IMG/VR virus record: IMGVR_UViG_3300030333_000376
Location: 1-47,169 of that record
Strand: one strand, 5' to 3'
DNA: 47,169 bases
DNA from: a virus
Shown here: positions 21,942 to 29,078 of the stretch, one piece after another
Layout: each line of letters begins with the position of its first letter
Numbering within the stretch: position 1 is the stretch's first letter
Program-made: the position numbers and the translations under genes
Notes under the pieces: generated by a model
The model's database searches: none
What the model saw: the letters and a program-made list of their open reading frames with translations, nothing else
Told to the model about the DNA's origin: nothing

Positions 21942-21970
21942 TTGACCAGTTGGTAAAATAGACCTTTAAT
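21942..21970 (+). promoter_or_regulatory. Candidate rightward promoter for the oxygenase pair
   Basis: TTGACC (21942-21947), 17-base spacer, TTTAAT (21965-21970). The predicted start of transcription falls near 21977, leaving a very short leader before the ATG at 21987. An internal TAAAAT (21954-21959) is an alternative -10. Confidence 0.4.
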
Positions 21971-21986
21971 CATGGGGGAAAATGCA

Positions 21987-22175
21987 ATGACGCAATATGA
22001 TTATAAAGTTGATTCGGTTAGACAAAGATTGAAGGCTGAAGAACTGGACAGACAGATAGAATCTTACTATGCTGATTCTAAAATGGTCAGAACTAGATAT
22101 AGGAGTGGACGTATTTTAATAAAATACAAAGACCCTAATCTACATTCAGTTGAAATATTTGAAGAACCTATATGA
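21987..22175 (+). CDS. Small hypothetical protein upstream of the oxygenase
   Basis: 62 residues from the ATG at 21987 (MTQYDYKVDSVRQRLKAEEL), because GGGGGA lies seven bases upstream. The in-frame ATG at 21972 would have none. Helical and basic first half, then a strand-rich end (GRILIKYKDPNLHSVEIFEE). The stop overlaps the oxygenase ATG (ATGA), so the two are coupled and may act together. No family recognised. Confidence 0.6.
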   Translation: MTQYDYKVDSVRQRLKAEELDRQIESYYADSKMVRTRYRSGRILIKYKDPNLHSVEIFEEPI

Positions 22176-22732
22176 ATAGTTGGTGGTATGCTTGGGATGC
22201 AGAACTTTCTGAGTCTGCTTGTGATGAACTTCGTATGCTCATCACCCAAGTTGACACCAAGCTAGGAGAAGTTGGTCACGACAATACCAGTCTTAACAAA
22301 AAGATAAGGTCATCTGAAATAGTAGGCATTGATTACAACAATCCTTATTCAGACTTTATCAACAGCCTTGTCTACAAATATATAGTCATGGCTAATAGGG
22401 AAAGTTTTGGCTTTAACTTAAATGGAATGTATGAGTTCCAATTAGGTAAATATAAAGCAGGAGACTTCTACACTGAGCACATGGACTGTAACTTGTTGAA
22501 TAATGCTTCTCAAAGAAAGCTAAGTGTTACAGTTCAACTTAGTCACAGCAAAGAATATGAAGGTGGAGACTTTGTTTTTACTAAAGATATACCCACACCT
22601 GACAAAGAATTAATTAGGCAGAAGGGAACTGTTATAGTGTTTCCTTCTTTTTTATATCATCAAGTAATGCCAGTAACTAAAGGAACTAGATATTCTTTAG
22701 TGGGTTGGTATGAGGGTAATGATTGGATTTAG
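22172..22732 (+). CDS. 2-oxoglutarate/Fe(II)-dependent oxygenase (prolyl-hydroxylase-like)
   Basis: 186 residues. Iron ligands are H103 and D105 in FYTEHMDC and H163 in FLYHQVMPV. R173 in KGTRYSLVGW binds the 2-oxoglutarate carboxylate. The segment LSVTVQLSHSKEYEGGDFVF between them is the double-stranded beta-helix signature of P4Hc/PiuC-like hydroxylases. Such genes are common in marine phages and hydroxylate proteins or, in some cases, bases. The substrate here is unknown. Only this gene and its coupled partner occupy the plus strand in this region. Confidence 0.88.
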   Translation: MNSWWYAWDAELSESACDELRMLITQVDTKLGEVGHDNTSLNKKIRSSEIVGIDYNNPYSDFINSLVYKYIVMANRESFGFNLNGMYEFQLGKYKAGDFYTEHMDCNLLNNASQRKLSVTVQLSHSKEYEGGDFVFTKDIPTPDKELIRQKGTVIVFPSFLYHQVMPVTKGTRYSLVGWYEGNDWI

Positions 22733-22736
22733 AGAA

Positions 22737-22766
22737 GGGCAGAACGAATGTCCTACCCAGTTTTTT
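22737..22766. terminator. Weak bidirectional terminator between convergent genes
   Basis: GGGCAG (22737-22742) and CTACCC (22753-22758) pair, with one C-A mismatch on the plus RNA and a G-U on the minus RNA, around a ten-base loop. Six T follow on the plus strand (22761-22766). It separates the plus-strand oxygenase from the end of the late operon. Weak stem, so low confidence. Confidence 0.35.
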
Positions 22767-22986
22767 CTCCGTCTTTCTCACTTTGATACATAATGTTTAG
22801 CCCTGCTAGGGTACAAAGCCGATTTTTCTCTGAAAGTCCTTTTGGAGTGATAGTAAAGCCTTCTTCTTCTTTGGCTACAAAGCCATCTTTGACTACTTCT
22901 TCTAAATGTTCTTGTGGAGTTTCTTCTTTGAACATTACTGACAGTATTGCCCCAAGTCTTTTAGTCTGTGTCTTTGATAGTGCCAT
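22753..22986 (-). CDS. Small winged-helix-like protein at the end of the lysis region
   Basis: 77 residues from the ATG at 22986 (MALSKTQTKRLGAILSVMFK), which overlaps the lysozyme stop (TAATG). An ATG at 23001 would lie within the lysozyme gene. The pattern TPQEHLEEVVKDGFVAKEEE then FTITPKGLSEKNRLCTLAGL is that of a small phage family I recognise but cannot name, often next to lysis genes. Winged-helix-like. Last gene of the late operon. Confidence 0.62.
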   Translation of the reverse strand: MALSKTQTKRLGAILSVMFKEETPQEHLEEVVKDGFVAKEEEGFTITPKGLSEKNRLCTLAGLNIMYQSEKDGEKTG

Positions 22987-23432
22987 TAGACTGAGTACCA
23001 TTCTCCACCTTGAAACATAATAGCTTCTGCTTCTCTACGTCTAACTAAACCATTTAATACTTCACCACCTGCTTTATTCCATCTTCGCATTTGGGCAGGA
23101 ACTTCGTCATACTTACCTTCATTTAAAACTTTTAACATTGTGCTTTCTTGAAGGTTTCCTGAACCTAAGTTAAAGACCCAAGCAACCAATGCATCAAATT
23201 GACATTGTTTTAAAGGAACTTTGACCATCTTATTTATATAATCTTCATATTCAGGCAGTTCTTCCTGTAATAAATGTTCTGCTTCATCTTGGTTTATTTT
23301 GTCGCCTTCCCTTACTCCTTTTATAGTTCCATATCCTATTGTCCATATTCCTACACTGTCCTGATACGCTTCTAACCTACAACCTTCAAACTTTTTAATT
23401 AACGAGATTCCTTCTTCGCTTATTATTTGCAT
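22986..23432 (-). CDS. Endolysin, T4-lysozyme type (glycoside hydrolase family 24)
   Basis: 148 residues from the ATG at 23432 (MQIISEEGISLIKKFEGCRL). The start is fixed by GGGGGAAATAAAATG and by the nuclease stop one base upstream. The catalytic triad Glu16, Asp25, Thr31 has the T4 lysozyme spacing, in KFEGCRLEAYQDSVGIWT, followed by IGYGT. The C-terminal FDALVAWVFNLGSGNLQEST and RRWNKAGGEVLNGLVRRREA are typical GH24. It cleaves peptidoglycan glycan strands. There is no signal sequence, so it needs a holin. Complete length for the family. Confidence 0.93.
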   Translation of the reverse strand: MQIISEEGISLIKKFEGCRLEAYQDSVGIWTIGYGTIKGVREGDKINQDEAEHLLQEELPEYEDYINKMVKVPLKQCQFDALVAWVFNLGSGNLQESTMLKVLNEGKYDEVPAQMRRWNKAGGEVLNGLVRRREAEAIMFQGGEWYSV

Positions 23433-23433
23433 T

Positions 23434-23844
23434 TTATTTCCCCCATGTTCCATCTTTTCTAACTCTTGCATTTTTTGTACCACCGTCATAAACACAAGCC
23501 AAACCTTCTTCAACCAATGTATCACCGACACTTTTGCCTTCCACATATAATTCACCTAATAATCGTCCATACTTATCTCTTTTAAGACAATGCAAGATAA
23601 CATCTCCAACTAATAATTCTTTGAGTCTCTCTTTAGCTTTCAAACCTAAAGCCTTCTCTGCTGTCCTTTCAGGATATTTCTTAATATTTACCCTAGATTC
23701 GGCTGTATCTATTTTAGCAATTCTGCAAGATTGATTAGTTAAAGTGATGCCAAAGCCTACGTCTGTATCTAAACGAACAGAATCTCCGTCAATTATTTTA
23801 ATAACCTTAACTTTGTAAGTATATAACTTTGGCACTTCACTCAT
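23434..23844 (-). CDS. Thermonuclease-like (SNase) nuclease
   Basis: 136 residues of SNase OB fold. KVIKIIDGDSVRLDTD holds the metal Asp residues (D19, D21). SCRIAKIDTAES carries R41, D46, T47 and E49 at the same spacing as R35, D40, T41 and E43 of the staphylococcal enzyme. DKYGRLLGELY carries R94, equivalent to R87. The catalytic set therefore looks complete. No signal peptide, so it acts in the cytoplasm or on released DNA after lysis. It lies in the lysis cassette, overlapping the small membrane gene upstream and ending one base before the lysozyme start. Confidence 0.88.
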   Translation of the reverse strand: MSEVPKLYTYKVKVIKIIDGDSVRLDTDVGFGITLTNQSCRIAKIDTAESRVNIKKYPERTAEKALGLKAKERLKELLVGDVILHCLKRDKYGRLLGELYVEGKSVGDTLVEEGLACVYDGGTKNARVRKDGTWGK

Positions 23845-24029
23845 TTCTTAGGTGCTACTTGTTTCGCCTTATGCACATTAAGAGCACACCAATCCAAGAT
23901 ACGGTACATCTTGCCTAAAAATTGGTCGTCTTTAGGTGTTGGAGTTAAGGCACACACTAATGATGCAGCCATAACTATAAAGGGAATAACTTGTGCTACT
24001 CTAACTAGCCACTCTATGATTTCTAACAT
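23841..24029 (-). CDS. Small single-pass membrane protein, holin candidate
   Basis: 62 residues, MLEIIEWLVRVAQVIPFIVM, with one hydrophobic segment (about 10-28). Then CALTPTPKDDQFLGKMYRIL and a short basic end. The TPTPKDD-LGK pattern after a membrane helix is common in small proteins beside lysis genes of marine phages. The position between spanins and the nuclease-lysozyme pair makes it a candidate holin or lysis regulator. The start follows a good AGGAGGTAAT. No experiment-based family known to me. Confidence 0.58.
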   Translation of the reverse strand: MLEIIEWLVRVAQVIPFIVMAASLVCALTPTPKDDQFLGKMYRILDWCALNVHKAKQVAPKK

Positions 24030-24073
24030 AATTACCTCCTACTATGTTTAGATAATTCCGATTCTATAACAGA

Positions 24074-24445
24074 TTATTCCTTTTTTGTATCATCTTCTTC
24101 TTTATCTAGACTTCTGTAATACTTAATAATGCTTAAAATATCCTTTGTATATCTAGTTATTTCAGCCATGTCCATGCTTAGATTTTCGTATTCTTTACTG
24201 GTTAAAGAATAATAAGCACGCTTCGGAGCATCTCCATTTTCAAGATTTTTAAGATATTCTTCCATTCTTTCTGGGGTCATAACCTCCCAATCAACTTCTG
24301 ATAAACTCATAGGATATGGTAATGGTGGGTGATAGATAGGTGGTCTCTCAGCTATAGTTTTTACTTGCACAGGTTTCACTTGAGGTTGCATTAGAGAACA
24401 ACTTGCCATAAATATACTCAAACTAATTACTGCTATGTGCTTCAT
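24074..24445 (-). CDS. Outer-membrane spanin-like lipoprotein (Rz1-type role)
   Basis: 123 residues from the ATG at 24445. Signal MKHIAVISLSIFMASC with lipobox MASC and Cys16. Then a Pro-rich linker (TIAERPPIYHPPLPYPMSLS) and a charged helical C-terminal region (TPERMEEYLKNLENG). It overlaps the preceding membrane coiled-coil gene by 23 bases, like Rz/Rz1 pairs. The likely role is to bridge to the inner-membrane partner and fuse the envelope membranes in the last step of lysis. Longer than classical Rz1. Confidence 0.72.
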   Translation of the reverse strand: MKHIAVISLSIFMASCSLMQPQVKPVQVKTIAERPPIYHPPLPYPMSLSEVDWEVMTPERMEEYLKNLENGDAPKRAYYSLTSKEYENLSMDMAEITRYTKDILSIIKYYRSLDKEEDDTKKE

Positions 24446-24821
24446 CAAACTGGTTTGGATTACTTATCTTTTCAAGAGTTGCCATGACTCTTGCTGATGC
24501 TTTATTAATTCTATTCTGTAAATCTTCTGGGTTAGCTAACGCAGATTCATCTAAATCTAAGTTGGAAAATGTTTTTCTCAACCTATTAACGTCTTTCATG
24601 GCTTGTCTATTTTCTTCAGCTAAATTATTCATCTGCTGCTGTTGTTGTTTTGCTTGTTCTAAATGCCTTTCTATGGCTTCGTTCTGTTCTTCTATTTGTG
24701 TCTCAAGGACTATTTGATTCCCTTTCAGGGTAGCTATCTGGTCGTTTAGATAATCAATGTAATACCAAGAACTCGCTAATGATACTAATAACAATCCCCC
24801 TAGTATTAATGATAATTTCAT
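24423..24821 (-). CDS. Inner-membrane spanin-like protein (Rz-type role)
   Basis: 132 residues from the ATG at 24821, which overlaps the cyclase stop (ATGA). A single N-terminal membrane segment (KLSLILGGLLLVSLASSWYY) is followed by a long Gln/Glu-rich coiled coil (about 25-90) in the periplasm and a short helical end. Topology, coiled coil and overlap with a lipoprotein gene match Rz-type i-spanins. No sequence motif is diagnostic, so the call is by architecture and context. Confidence 0.72.
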   Translation of the reverse strand: MKLSLILGGLLLVSLASSWYYIDYLNDQIATLKGNQIVLETQIEEQNEAIERHLEQAKQQQQQMNNLAEENRQAMKDVNRLRKTFSNLDLDESALANPEDLQNRINKASARVMATLEKISNPNQFDEAHSSN

Positions 24822-26602
24822 TCCCATGTATACACTTGTAATGGTTTTTCTTTACCTTTGACCTTCAAAGGTTGCAACAATCTTAACTCATAATCACATT
24901 TAATGGCAGTGTTATATCCAATAACTGTATTGACACCTAATTCTTTACAAGCCGATTCTAGCCTTGCTGCTGTATTCACACCATCACCTAGACTTGTAAA
25001 CCTGACAGATGACATCTCTCCTTTACCACCTATCTTACCTATTGAGCCTTGAGATACCCAGTCTGTATTTATACCACAACCTATGCCTAACTCTGGATAA
25101 CCGTCTGCTTTTAGTTCTTTGTTAAGTTCTTCCATCTTTTCGTGCATCTTTAAAGCACACTCTAAAGCTGCGTTTTCATGTTTGTCTAAAGGAACTACTG
25201 AATTCCAACTGGCATAAATGCAGTCACCGATTGTATTGTCATGCAAACCGTTGGTATTATGTACTTGGTCAATCAACATTGACAAAATTCGGTTAAGCAT
25301 GGCTGTTACTTCGGTTGCCTCCATTTGCTCTGATAGGGTCGTATAATTCCTAATGTCTACGAATAGGTGGCTTGAGTAAACACGCTCACCGTCTAGTTTT
25401 ATATCTTCCTTAATAATCTTTTTTACCTGTCTTGGATGTAAATAAGAAGAAAAAAGTTTTTGTACCTGCTTTCTTTTTTTCCATTGCTCTCTAAATCTCA
25501 TATAAAAAGCTACAGAACCAGTTATAAATTGAGATATTAATGCCCAAGTTACATCTATTAGTAATCCTTGTTGAATAGTCCAGAAGCCAAAATAAGCCGT
25601 TGTAAGCATCAAACCTATAAATAGTGTAATACCTAAGGTAATACCAAAAACGTACAGCAGAAGCCACGCAAATAGCACTGACAGGGCAAATATACCTACC
25701 TCTAGTGCTAGAGCATAGTCAGGAATATAAGGACTGTTTTCAATAAGTATAGATTCTGCTAATGCAGCCTGAATCTTATGTGGCTCCAAAAGTTGATTAT
25801 TAGGTACAGCTAATTGAGGCATTATTCCTTTCGCAGTAAAACCAACAAATACAAACTTATTTTCTACATCCATTTCTTTGAGGTCTGTCTGTGGAGTATC
25901 TACCCACGAAACCCATTTACGACCAAGAGCATCAGTTTTTACAGGTGGTAAACCTTTTACTCTTATTTCCTCTATTCCTATTTCATTAGTTTTAATAACG
26001 TATGTATCAGTCCCTGTTAATATTTTTAATACTTCAGTACCATAAGCAGGAACCCAACCATCAGGAGTCCTTAGTAATAAAGGTAATCGCCTTATTAATG
26101 AATCAACTTCAACTCTAGCAACTGCTATACCTTGATTGGCGTTCTCTTTAAGTATATCTATGTTTTGAATAACTCCCTGTGCATCAATTCCACCTTTGTC
26201 ATCACCCATAATGACTGTTCCTGTTGTCGGTGGAAAATCTCCGTTATCATTTTCAAACATTGCTAGAACACTAGGTGCATAAGATAGAACTTGAGAGAAT
26301 TGGGGGTCGCCTCCGAATCTATCTGGTTGTGGAAAGGCAATAACCCAACCCACACCTAGTGCTCCGTTATTTAATAATTCTAAATGAATTTCAGCTAGTC
26401 TTTGTCTGCTTAGTGGGTAACCACCTTCTCTAGCTATATCATCTTCTGTAATATTAAGTATTGTGAAATATCCAGAAGGTTGTTGTTCTGGAACTAATGC
26501 ATCAAATGTTTTTAGTTTTAAGGTTTCATAAGGAACATTTTCAAATACTAAGGGCATACCCAATAGAACTAAAAGAACTATTGGTATTAACCTCTTAATC
26601 AT
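24818..26602 (-). CDS. CHASE2 sensor fused to a class III nucleotide cyclase
   Basis: 594 residues. An N-terminal membrane anchor (about 4-20), then a periplasmic CHASE2 sensor to about 295 (FDALVPEQ, YPLSRQRLA, VFVGFTAKG), three membrane helices (about 299-368) and a cytoplasmic cyclase domain from about 405. Metal-binding Asp416 (LFVDIRNYT) and Asp460 (IGDC), transition-state Asn543 and Arg547 (DGVNTAARLE) are present, and Thr536 is in the second purine-contact position as in class IIIb. The usual purine-specifying Lys is Asn456 (HDNTIGD), so specificity for ATP is uncertain. It overlaps a curlin-repeat gene upstream and a spanin downstream. It makes a cyclic nucleotide if active. Confidence 0.9.
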   Translation of the reverse strand: MIKRLIPIVLLVLLGMPLVFENVPYETLKLKTFDALVPEQQPSGYFTILNITEDDIAREGGYPLSRQRLAEIHLELLNNGALGVGWVIAFPQPDRFGGDPQFSQVLSYAPSVLAMFENDNGDFPPTTGTVIMGDDKGGIDAQGVIQNIDILKENANQGIAVARVEVDSLIRRLPLLLRTPDGWVPAYGTEVLKILTGTDTYVIKTNEIGIEEIRVKGLPPVKTDALGRKWVSWVDTPQTDLKEMDVENKFVFVGFTAKGIMPQLAVPNNQLLEPHKIQAALAESILIENSPYIPDYALALEVGIFALSVLFAWLLLYVFGITLGITLFIGLMLTTAYFGFWTIQQGLLIDVTWALISQFITGSVAFYMRFREQWKKRKQVQKLFSSYLHPRQVKKIIKEDIKLDGERVYSSHLFVDIRNYTTLSEQMEATEVTAMLNRILSMLIDQVHNTNGLHDNTIGDCIYASWNSVVPLDKHENAALECALKMHEKMEELNKELKADGYPELGIGCGINTDWVSQGSIGKIGGKGEMSSVRFTSLGDGVNTAARLESACKELGVNTVIGYNTAIKCDYELRLLQPLKVKGKEKPLQVYTWE

Positions 26603-27377
26603 ATTGAGTAATGGTTACAGTCTTGGTGCAATTAGTTACACAGTTATAGTTAGCTGTGAATGATTTATTGGTAGTTCCACTTTGAGTAACTGCTACATTA
26701 TAGTCATCAGTCCAAAAATTAAGTCTTGCAGTATGATTACCTGAACCTGATTGATTTATAGACGCTGTTCCATTATCTGCGTCTGAATACCAGAACACAT
26801 CAGCATCATGATTTCCAGAGCCAGTCTGTGTAATCGTTGTAACATTACCATCAGCATAATTATAGTTATAGACGTAAGCGTTATGTTGTCCTGTTCCTGA
26901 TTGAGTAATGGTCGTAGTAGCATCATCTCCAAATGCCCATATTTTTGCGTACTTGTTGTTTCCAGTTTGTGATATTGAATAGGTAGTGTCATCTCCTGCC
27001 ATTAATATTTCACCATGATTATCATCTCCATTCTGAGTTATAGTGGCTGTATTATCATCTTGGTCTAAATCTAAATATCCATAATTATCATCGCCTGTCT
27101 GGGTTATGGTGAAGTTATTGTCTGTGTGGTTAGACCATTGAGAATAGGCTTTAGTCGTATTTCCTGAGCCTGTAGTGGTTAAATTGATGGTCGCCCTAGT
27201 GCAAGTATGGGTTTGGTATATTCCGTTGCTTAAACCACAATATACAGTGGCATTATTTGTATATCCTACCTGCTTAATATTGATAAGAGAATCATTACCT
27301 TTTTGCTGAATAACAGTTGAGTTGTTTCCTGCAAAAAGGGGAAAACTAATCAGACTGATTAATAATAATCGTACCAT
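26595..27377 (-). CDS. Second curlin-repeat secreted protein
   Basis: 260 residues from the ATG at 27377 (MVRLLLISLISFPLFAGNNS), with a signal peptide cut after about residue 16. The ATG at 27389 would add four residues. The mature part has about seven repeats of roughly 22-26 residues, each with a core such as ITQTGDDN, ITQNGDDN, ISQTGNNK or ITQSGTGQ. This is the Gln/Gly/Asn spacing of curlin strand-turn repeats that stack into amyloid. Two Cys pairs flank the array. It overlaps the FecR gene by 32 bases and the cyclase by 8. Likely a CsgG-exported fibre subunit or nucleator. Confidence 0.82.
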   Translation of the reverse strand: MVRLLLISLISFPLFAGNNSTVIQQKGNDSLINIKQVGYTNNATVYCGLSNGIYQTHTCTRATINLTTTGSGNTTKAYSQWSNHTDNNFTITQTGDDNYGYLDLDQDDNTATITQNGDDNHGEILMAGDDTTYSISQTGNNKYAKIWAFGDDATTTITQSGTGQHNAYVYNYNYADGNVTTITQTGSGNHDADVFWYSDADNGTASINQSGSGNHTARLNFWTDDYNVAVTQSGTTNKSFTANYNCVTNCTKTVTITQYD

Positions 27378-28410
27378 CACCTCCACCATTTACTGTTATA
27401 TTTATAAATTTTCCACCTGATAATATTTGAATGTTATAAGCACTCCTCTTTTCTATCTGTAAGTCTATCGTATTTTCCACACTTCTGAAAAAATTTAGCA
27501 TCTCACCTTCTACAAAACTATACACTTGAGCCTTTGGGTCATAGCCTGCAATGATGCCTTCTAAGGTAACATCACCTATTTTAGAGACTTCATCTTCGCC
27601 TTCTATAAAAGCTAATAGGTCTATTAAGAAATCTACGTTTAATAAATCTATGGATAACCTGTCTATTTCCAGTTCATCTTCTTCTAATTCATCTTCATCA
27701 AAGTTTTCTTCTAAAAAGTCCACGTCCAATACATTAGTGCTTCTGGTGTTTTGTTCATCTACTGCTTGTTCTACTTCATCTGGTGGATTAACTATTAAAA
27801 GGTTATTAATGAAGTTTAAGGTCATATTTACTAAAGTGACTGGTTTGGTAGGGGGTGCTTCAGAAACGCTTACCATGGTAGCCTGAAAGGGCTTATTTAG
27901 GATTTCTATACCTGCTGCAGTCTCTACTGTTATTTCCCCTGAACTTGTACCATCTTCATTGGGAAGCAATATCACCAGTGATCGCCCTATTTCGTCTACT
28001 GTCGTAGTGAAGTCTGTGCCACGAATTGAGATGATTGCACTTGGAGTCTTGATAGATATATTCTTTTTATCTATTTTTCCTAGCTTACCTGTAATAAATC
28101 TAGCAGTACCACTAGCCATATTAAGAGCCAGTCTTGATTTACTTGGATTTGGGTCATAGATGTATTCATCAACAACTATTTTAGAATGTTCAGTCAATTT
28201 AATAACTGAATCATCTAAGAACTGTATAGCCATACGACCATTGCCAGTCCTTACATCATCATTACTAAGTATGCCTAAAGCCAACTCAGCTAATAATTTA
28301 TCTCCACCATCACTTCGGAGAACTTCACCATTTCCCCTTAGTTCAGATATAGAGCCTATATCTGCGTATAAAGAACTAGATACTAACCCTATTAACAACC
28401 ACTTGTGCAT
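27346..28410 (-). CDS. Secreted FecR-domain protein
   Basis: 354 residues. Signal peptide MHKWLLIGLVSSSLYA. The FecR domain spans about 45-150: DDVRTGNGRMAIQFLDDSVI, ALNMASGTARFITGKL and TPSAIISIRGTDF. An acidic-hydrophobic segment follows (about 225-270) with repeated patterns such as FDEDELEEDELEID, then a beta-rich end. No membrane segment follows the signal and no sigma factor or receptor gene is nearby, so this is not a classical Fec system. Free FecR proteins accompany CHASE2 cyclases in bacteria, as here. It may bind carbohydrate or curlin in the periplasm. Overlaps both curlin genes. Confidence 0.82.
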   Translation of the reverse strand: MHKWLLIGLVSSSLYADIGSISELRGNGEVLRSDGGDKLLAELALGILSNDDVRTGNGRMAIQFLDDSVIKLTEHSKIVVDEYIYDPNPSKSRLALNMASGTARFITGKLGKIDKKNISIKTPSAIISIRGTDFTTTVDEIGRSLVILLPNEDGTSSGEITVETAAGIEILNKPFQATMVSVSEAPPTKPVTLVNMTLNFINNLLIVNPPDEVEQAVDEQNTRSTNVLDVDFLEENFDEDELEEDELEIDRLSIDLLNVDFLIDLLAFIEGEDEVSKIGDVTLEGIIAGYDPKAQVYSFVEGEMLNFFRSVENTIDLQIEKRSAYNIQILSGGKFINITVNGGGDGTIIINQSD

Positions 28411-29078
28411 TGGTCAATGTTTATCGTACCGCTTGTAGAAGCTGCGACTATATTGATTGTGTCTGTTACACCTGATGCACTTGTTGTTTGGTCAATGTCT
28501 ATATCGTTACTGTCTCCTGTAATACTGGCTGTTATGCTCTTATCATCAGTTCCTATCTGAGTAACATCTATGTCATTGCTGTTGCCATCTATAGTCCAAT
28601 TATTGACTGCTCCAATAACCTCACTTCTGATGTTTAAATCATTAGAGTTACCAGTTATAACTGCGTCAAAATTACCACCTGTAGCAGCACTTGAACTACC
28701 TTGTAACCAAGTCAAAATGTTTTGGTTACCTGTGGCAGAATAGTCAAAGTCAGAACTTGTTACAGCACCACTACCTCCTGCAGTTATAGAGCTCGTATTA
28801 GAATCACCAATTTGGTACATAGTCCAAGAAGAACTTGCTGCCTGAGCTATAGAATTCGCCAAAGTGTTTGAGTTACCTTGTTGCTTTATATCAGCAGTTA
28901 TTGAAGCACCTGCAAAAGTAGACCTTGTACTTGAAGTACCCACTTTATTAGTATGACCAATTTGATCTATCGTTAGATTAAATGCTCCACCACCTGATTG
29001 CGTGATGTAAATATCATTGTCTCCTGACCACAGATTAAACGTTGCTAGTATTAATAAAAGTTGTAATAAATATTTCAT
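28392..29078 (-). CDS. Curlin-repeat secreted protein (CsgA/CsgB-like)
   Basis: 228 residues. Signal peptide MKYLLQLLLILATFNLWSG, then repeats with cores such as IDQIGHTN, IKQQGNSN, MYQIGDSN and VTQIGTDD, often followed by GNSNDI. These are curlin-type strand-loop-strand units. The spacing is less regular than in CsgA, with more Ser/Ala/Asp. It ends CTSGC, a Cys pair also found in the second curlin. SD AAGAGGATAATG. The start overlaps the csgG stop (TAATG), so translation is coupled to the pore that should export it. Confidence 0.82.
   Translation of the reverse strand: MKYLLQLLLILATFNLWSGDNDIYITQSGGGAFNLTIDQIGHTNKVGTSSTRSTFAGASITADIKQQGNSNTLANSIAQAASSSWTMYQIGDSNTSSITAGGSGAVTSSDFDYSATGNQNILTWLQGSSSAATGGNFDAVITGNSNDLNIRSEVIGAVNNWTIDGNSNDIDVTQIGTDDKSITASITGDSNDIDIDQTTSASGVTDTINIVAASTSGTINIDQCTSGC

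Noticed and set aside
27346-28410. Classical Fec-type iron signalling
   Set aside because: No sigma factor or TonB receptor gene is near, and the protein has a signal peptide rather than an anti-sigma membrane layout.
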